Origin: Mesorhizobium sp. AR02
Lineage (GTDB): Bacteria; Pseudomonadota; Alphaproteobacteria; Rhizobiales; Rhizobiaceae
Assembly (NCBI RefSeq): GCF_024746835.1
Contig: NZ_CP080531.1
Location: 682,001-746,000 of the forward strand
Reading direction: 5' to 3'
Length of the DNA: 64,000 nucleotides
The notes under the pieces were generated by a model that was not told the origin of the DNA, ran no database searches, and saw only the letters and a program-made list of their open reading frames with translations. The position numbers and the translations under genes are program-made. This document shows, one piece after another, positions 62,147 to 64,000 of the stretch (positions are counted from its first letter, which is position 1; every line of letters starts with the position of its first letter).

Positions 62147-62947
62147 TCAGACCAAGCCCCTTTGCAAAGCAACTTCCGGCAATGCCAGCGTCATCAGACG
62201 GCCGAATTCGGGATGGTCTGTCTCGTCGCCGCAAAGCCGCAAACAATTCCAGGCGGTCGCCTGATTGCTGGTGACCACCGGCCGGCCGATCGCCTGTTCC
62301 ATCCCTGTAACCACAAGCGCGCCGCGCAGCGCCGTGCAGGACACGAACAGGGCTTCGGCGCTCGCGTCGGTGGCCTCACGTGCGAGATCGACAAGCACTG
62401 GCGGCGGAATGCGCGCCATCTCGCGGTCATCCTCGAAGCCGAGACAGGTGAAGCTGAGGATGTCGAAACCTCGCTCGGCGAAATACTCAGCCATCGGCCT
62501 GGAGGTTTCGACCGTGTAGGGGGTGAGGATACTGATCTTCTTCGCCCCGAGCGCCTTCAATCCGCGGACGCCGGCCATCGGCGGCGTGACGACGGGAATG
62601 CCGGGTTTGGCGGCCTGGATCGCCGCCTCGATCTCGGCATCGCCGATGACCACCGAGGCCGAGGTGCAGGAATAGCAGATGGCATCGAGATTCTCGTCGG
62701 GCAGGATCAAGGCCGCGCCCGCCGTCAGCGCCGGCTGCATCTTGCGCAGATTTTCCGGCGTCGTCGGATTGGCGTAGGGAATGCGCGCGACATAGACGCC
62801 GATGCGTTCGCTCGCCACCATGCGGCGGAAATCCGGTTCGCTGGTGTGATCGGTGGCGAGGATGATCAGGCCGACGCGCTTTTCCAGAGGGCGCGCATCC
62901 AACGCTGGCCGTTTCGGGTGGACCTTGATCTCAGGCAATGGTTTCAC
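62147..62947 (-). CDS. eutA: Asp/Glu racemase-family ectoine utilisation protein
   Basis: A 266-residue Asp/Glu racemase-superfamily protein (maleate isomerase / arylmalonate decarboxylase branch). The two catalytic Cys residues appear in AICYSCTSASVVIG and ALFVSCTALRG, and ILTPYTVETSRPMAEYF is a family block. It is the first enzyme gene after the transporter and is found in ectoine clusters with EutB and EutC. A role in inverting hydroxyectoine is proposed. The start is three bases after ehuD. Confidence 0.9.
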   Translation of the reverse strand: MKPLPEIKVHPKRPALDARPLEKRVGLIILATDHTSEPDFRRMVASERIGVYVARIPYANPTTPENLRKMQPALTAGAALILPDENLDAICYSCTSASVVIGDAEIEAAIQAAKPGIPVVTPPMAGVRGLKALGAKKISILTPYTVETSRPMAEYFAERGFDILSFTCLGFEDDREMARIPPPVLVDLAREATDASAEALFVSCTALRGALVVTGMEQAIGRPVVTSNQATAWNCLRLCGDETDHPEFGRLMTLALPEVALQRGLV

Positions 62948-62950
62948 GGA

Positions 62951-63610
62951 TTACCTCTCGATCTTGCCGTAGCGGCGTTCCAGCCAGCGCAGCAGCACGA
63001 CCGAACAAAGACTGATAGCGAGGAAGAAGGCGCCGACCAGCGTGATCGGCTCGATATAGCGGTAGTAGGTGTTGGCAACGCTTTTCGCCTGGTTCATCAG
63101 CTCCAGCACGGTGATCGCCGACAACAGCGGCGTCTCCTTGAACATGGCGATGAAATAATTGGCCAGAGCCGGGATCATCGGCGGGATGGCTTGCGGAATG
63201 ATGATGTGGGTCCAGGTCTGCGTGGCGCTGAGATTGCAGGCCTTGGCGGCCTCCCATTGGCCGCGCGGCACATTGTCGATGCCGGCGCGGTAGACCTCCG
63301 CCGTGTAGGTGCCGTAGTGCAGCCCAAGCCCGATAACGCCGGCGACGAGCGGCGGTAAAAGAATGCCGATATCGGGCAGCACGTAGAAGATGAAATAGAG
63401 CTGCACCAGAAGCGGCGTGCCGCGGATGAATTCGGCCGCCCAGCCGACGGTGCGCGACAAGGCCTTGTTGGTCGAGCGGCGCGCCAGCGCGATGCCAAGC
63501 CCGACGATCGCCGCCAGCACCGAGCCGAGCAGCGTCGCCAGGATGGTGATCTTCACCCCCTGGATCAGCGTCGGCATGATCTGCCAGACAAAATCCCAAT
63601 CCCATTCCAT
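62951..63610 (-). CDS. ehuD: Ectoine/hydroxyectoine ABC transporter permease
   Basis: A 219-residue His/Glu-type permease with five membrane segments; EAA loop EAAKACNLSATQTWTHIIIP. Identified by its place directly before eutA, as in the ehuABCD-eutABCDE operon order. I use the ATG beginning MEWDWDF, 16 bases after ehuC; a more upstream start overlaps that gene. Confidence 0.88.
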   Translation of the reverse strand: MEWDWDFVWQIMPTLIQGVKITILATLLGSVLAAIVGLGIALARRSTNKALSRTVGWAAEFIRGTPLLVQLYFIFYVLPDIGILLPPLVAGVIGLGLHYGTYTAEVYRAGIDNVPRGQWEAAKACNLSATQTWTHIIIPQAIPPMIPALANYFIAMFKETPLLSAITVLELMNQAKSVANTYYRYIEPITLVGAFFLAISLCSVVLLRWLERRYGKIER

Positions 63611-63626
63611 CAGCGAGCCCACTCCA

Positions 63627-64000
63627 TCAGACGCGCACCCCATCAAGGCCGCGCGCCAGCCGGCGCTCCAGCGAGCGCACGCCCCATGAGATGAGCAGCG
63701 CCAGGATGAAATAGATGATGAGGATGGTGGTGAACGGCACCATAGTGTTGCCGGTCTGGGCGCGCACCACCTGCGCCTGGAACGTGAGGTCGGCGAGCGA
63801 GATCAGCGAGACCACCGACGTGGCCTTCAGCAGCTCGATGGCGTTGTTGCCGAAGGTCGGCAGCATCACCAGAAATGCCTGCGGCAGGATGACGTGGCGC
63901 AGACCTTGCCAACGGCCGAGATTAAGGGCGATGCAGGCCTCGTGCTGTTCGCGGCCGATCGATTGCACCGCGCCGCGCACCACTTCGGCGGCATAGGCGC
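63627..64000 (-). CDS. ehuC: Ectoine/hydroxyectoine ABC transporter permease, 5' end cut by window
   Basis: The C-terminal 123 codons of a His/Glu-type permease. The EAA loop EACIALNLGRWQGLRHVILP and the last membrane segments (TTILIIYFILALLISWGVRS) are present, while the N-terminal segments lie beyond the window. The frame stays open to the edge. With EhuD it forms the channel; ehuA and ehuB are expected further upstream. Confidence 0.85.
   Translation of the reverse strand, partial: AYAAEVVRGAVQSIGREQHEACIALNLGRWQGLRHVILPQAFLVMLPTFGNNAIELLKATSVVSLISLADLTFQAQVVRAQTGNTMVPFTTILIIYFILALLISWGVRSLERRLARGLDGVRV

Overview
The window is a GC-rich stretch (mostly 60-65% by eye) with tightly packed genes, ATGA-type start/stop overlaps and REP-like palindromic elements. 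It carries catabolic and ABC-transport genes typical of soil alphaproteobacteria. The gene families (ehu/eut ectoine cluster, phnSTUV with phnW-phnA-phnY, MaoC plus sugar ABC clusters, zf-TFIIB/Tim44 pair) fit a Rhizobiales chromosome, most likely Mesorhizobium or a close relative. That assignment is inference; no 16S or housekeeping marker is present. I saw no tRNA, rRNA, CRISPR array, insertion sequence or prophage.

Layout. (1) 0-4.4 kb, minus strand: an M20 peptidase, an APH-fold kinase, a class III aminotransferase-fold enzyme and a GntR regulator, resembling the vertebrate hydroxylysine kinase / phospho-lyase pair. (2) 4.6-13.7 kb, plus strand: a GNAT acetyltransferase, a 904-residue MalT-type LuxR regulator, a class II histone-deacetylase-like amidohydrolase and a complete Liv-type ABC transporter. 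(3) 13.7-20.1 kb: an acetolactate-synthase-like ThDP enzyme, a LysR regulator divergent from a quinone-oxidoreductase-like MDR enzyme, a zf-TFIIB protein, a Tim44-domain membrane protein and a 6-phosphogluconolactonase-like beta-propeller protein. (4) 20.3-37.0 kb: a MaoC / CoA-transferase / cytosolic binding-protein operon, a ribose-type ABC transporter whose ATPase is split in two genes, a lactonase and IclR regulator on the minus strand, and a second sugar ABC operon that ends in a mandelate-racemase-like dehydratase, a mutarotase, a Gfo/Idh/MocA oxidoreductase and a second MaoC. (5) 37.1-48.9 kb, mostly minus strand: a complete 2-aminoethylphosphonate uptake and degradation cluster (phnSTUV, a hydroxyacid dehydrogenase, pbfA, phnY, phnA, phnW) with a divergent LysR regulator. 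(6) 49-57.8 kb: a dimethylglycine-dehydrogenase-like enzyme with a DeoR regulator, an unrecognised three-gene operon (DUF, SWIM zinc-finger protein, nucleotidyltransferase), a GntR regulator, an HD hydrolase and a GlxA/AraC regulator. (7) 57.8-64 kb, minus strand: the ectoine/5-hydroxyectoine operon ehuC-ehuD-eutA-eutB-eutC-eutD(doeA)-eutE(doeB), cut by the window edge within ehuC.

The common theme is import of a small nitrogenous, phosphonate or sugar compound, its breakdown by enzymes in the same operon, and a local regulator. The parts least explained by known biology are the SWIM/nucleotidyltransferase operon, the binding-protein-fold gene without a signal peptide inside a CoA-transferase operon, the split RbsA-type ATPase, and two large palindromic elements inserted between consecutive genes of catabolic operons.
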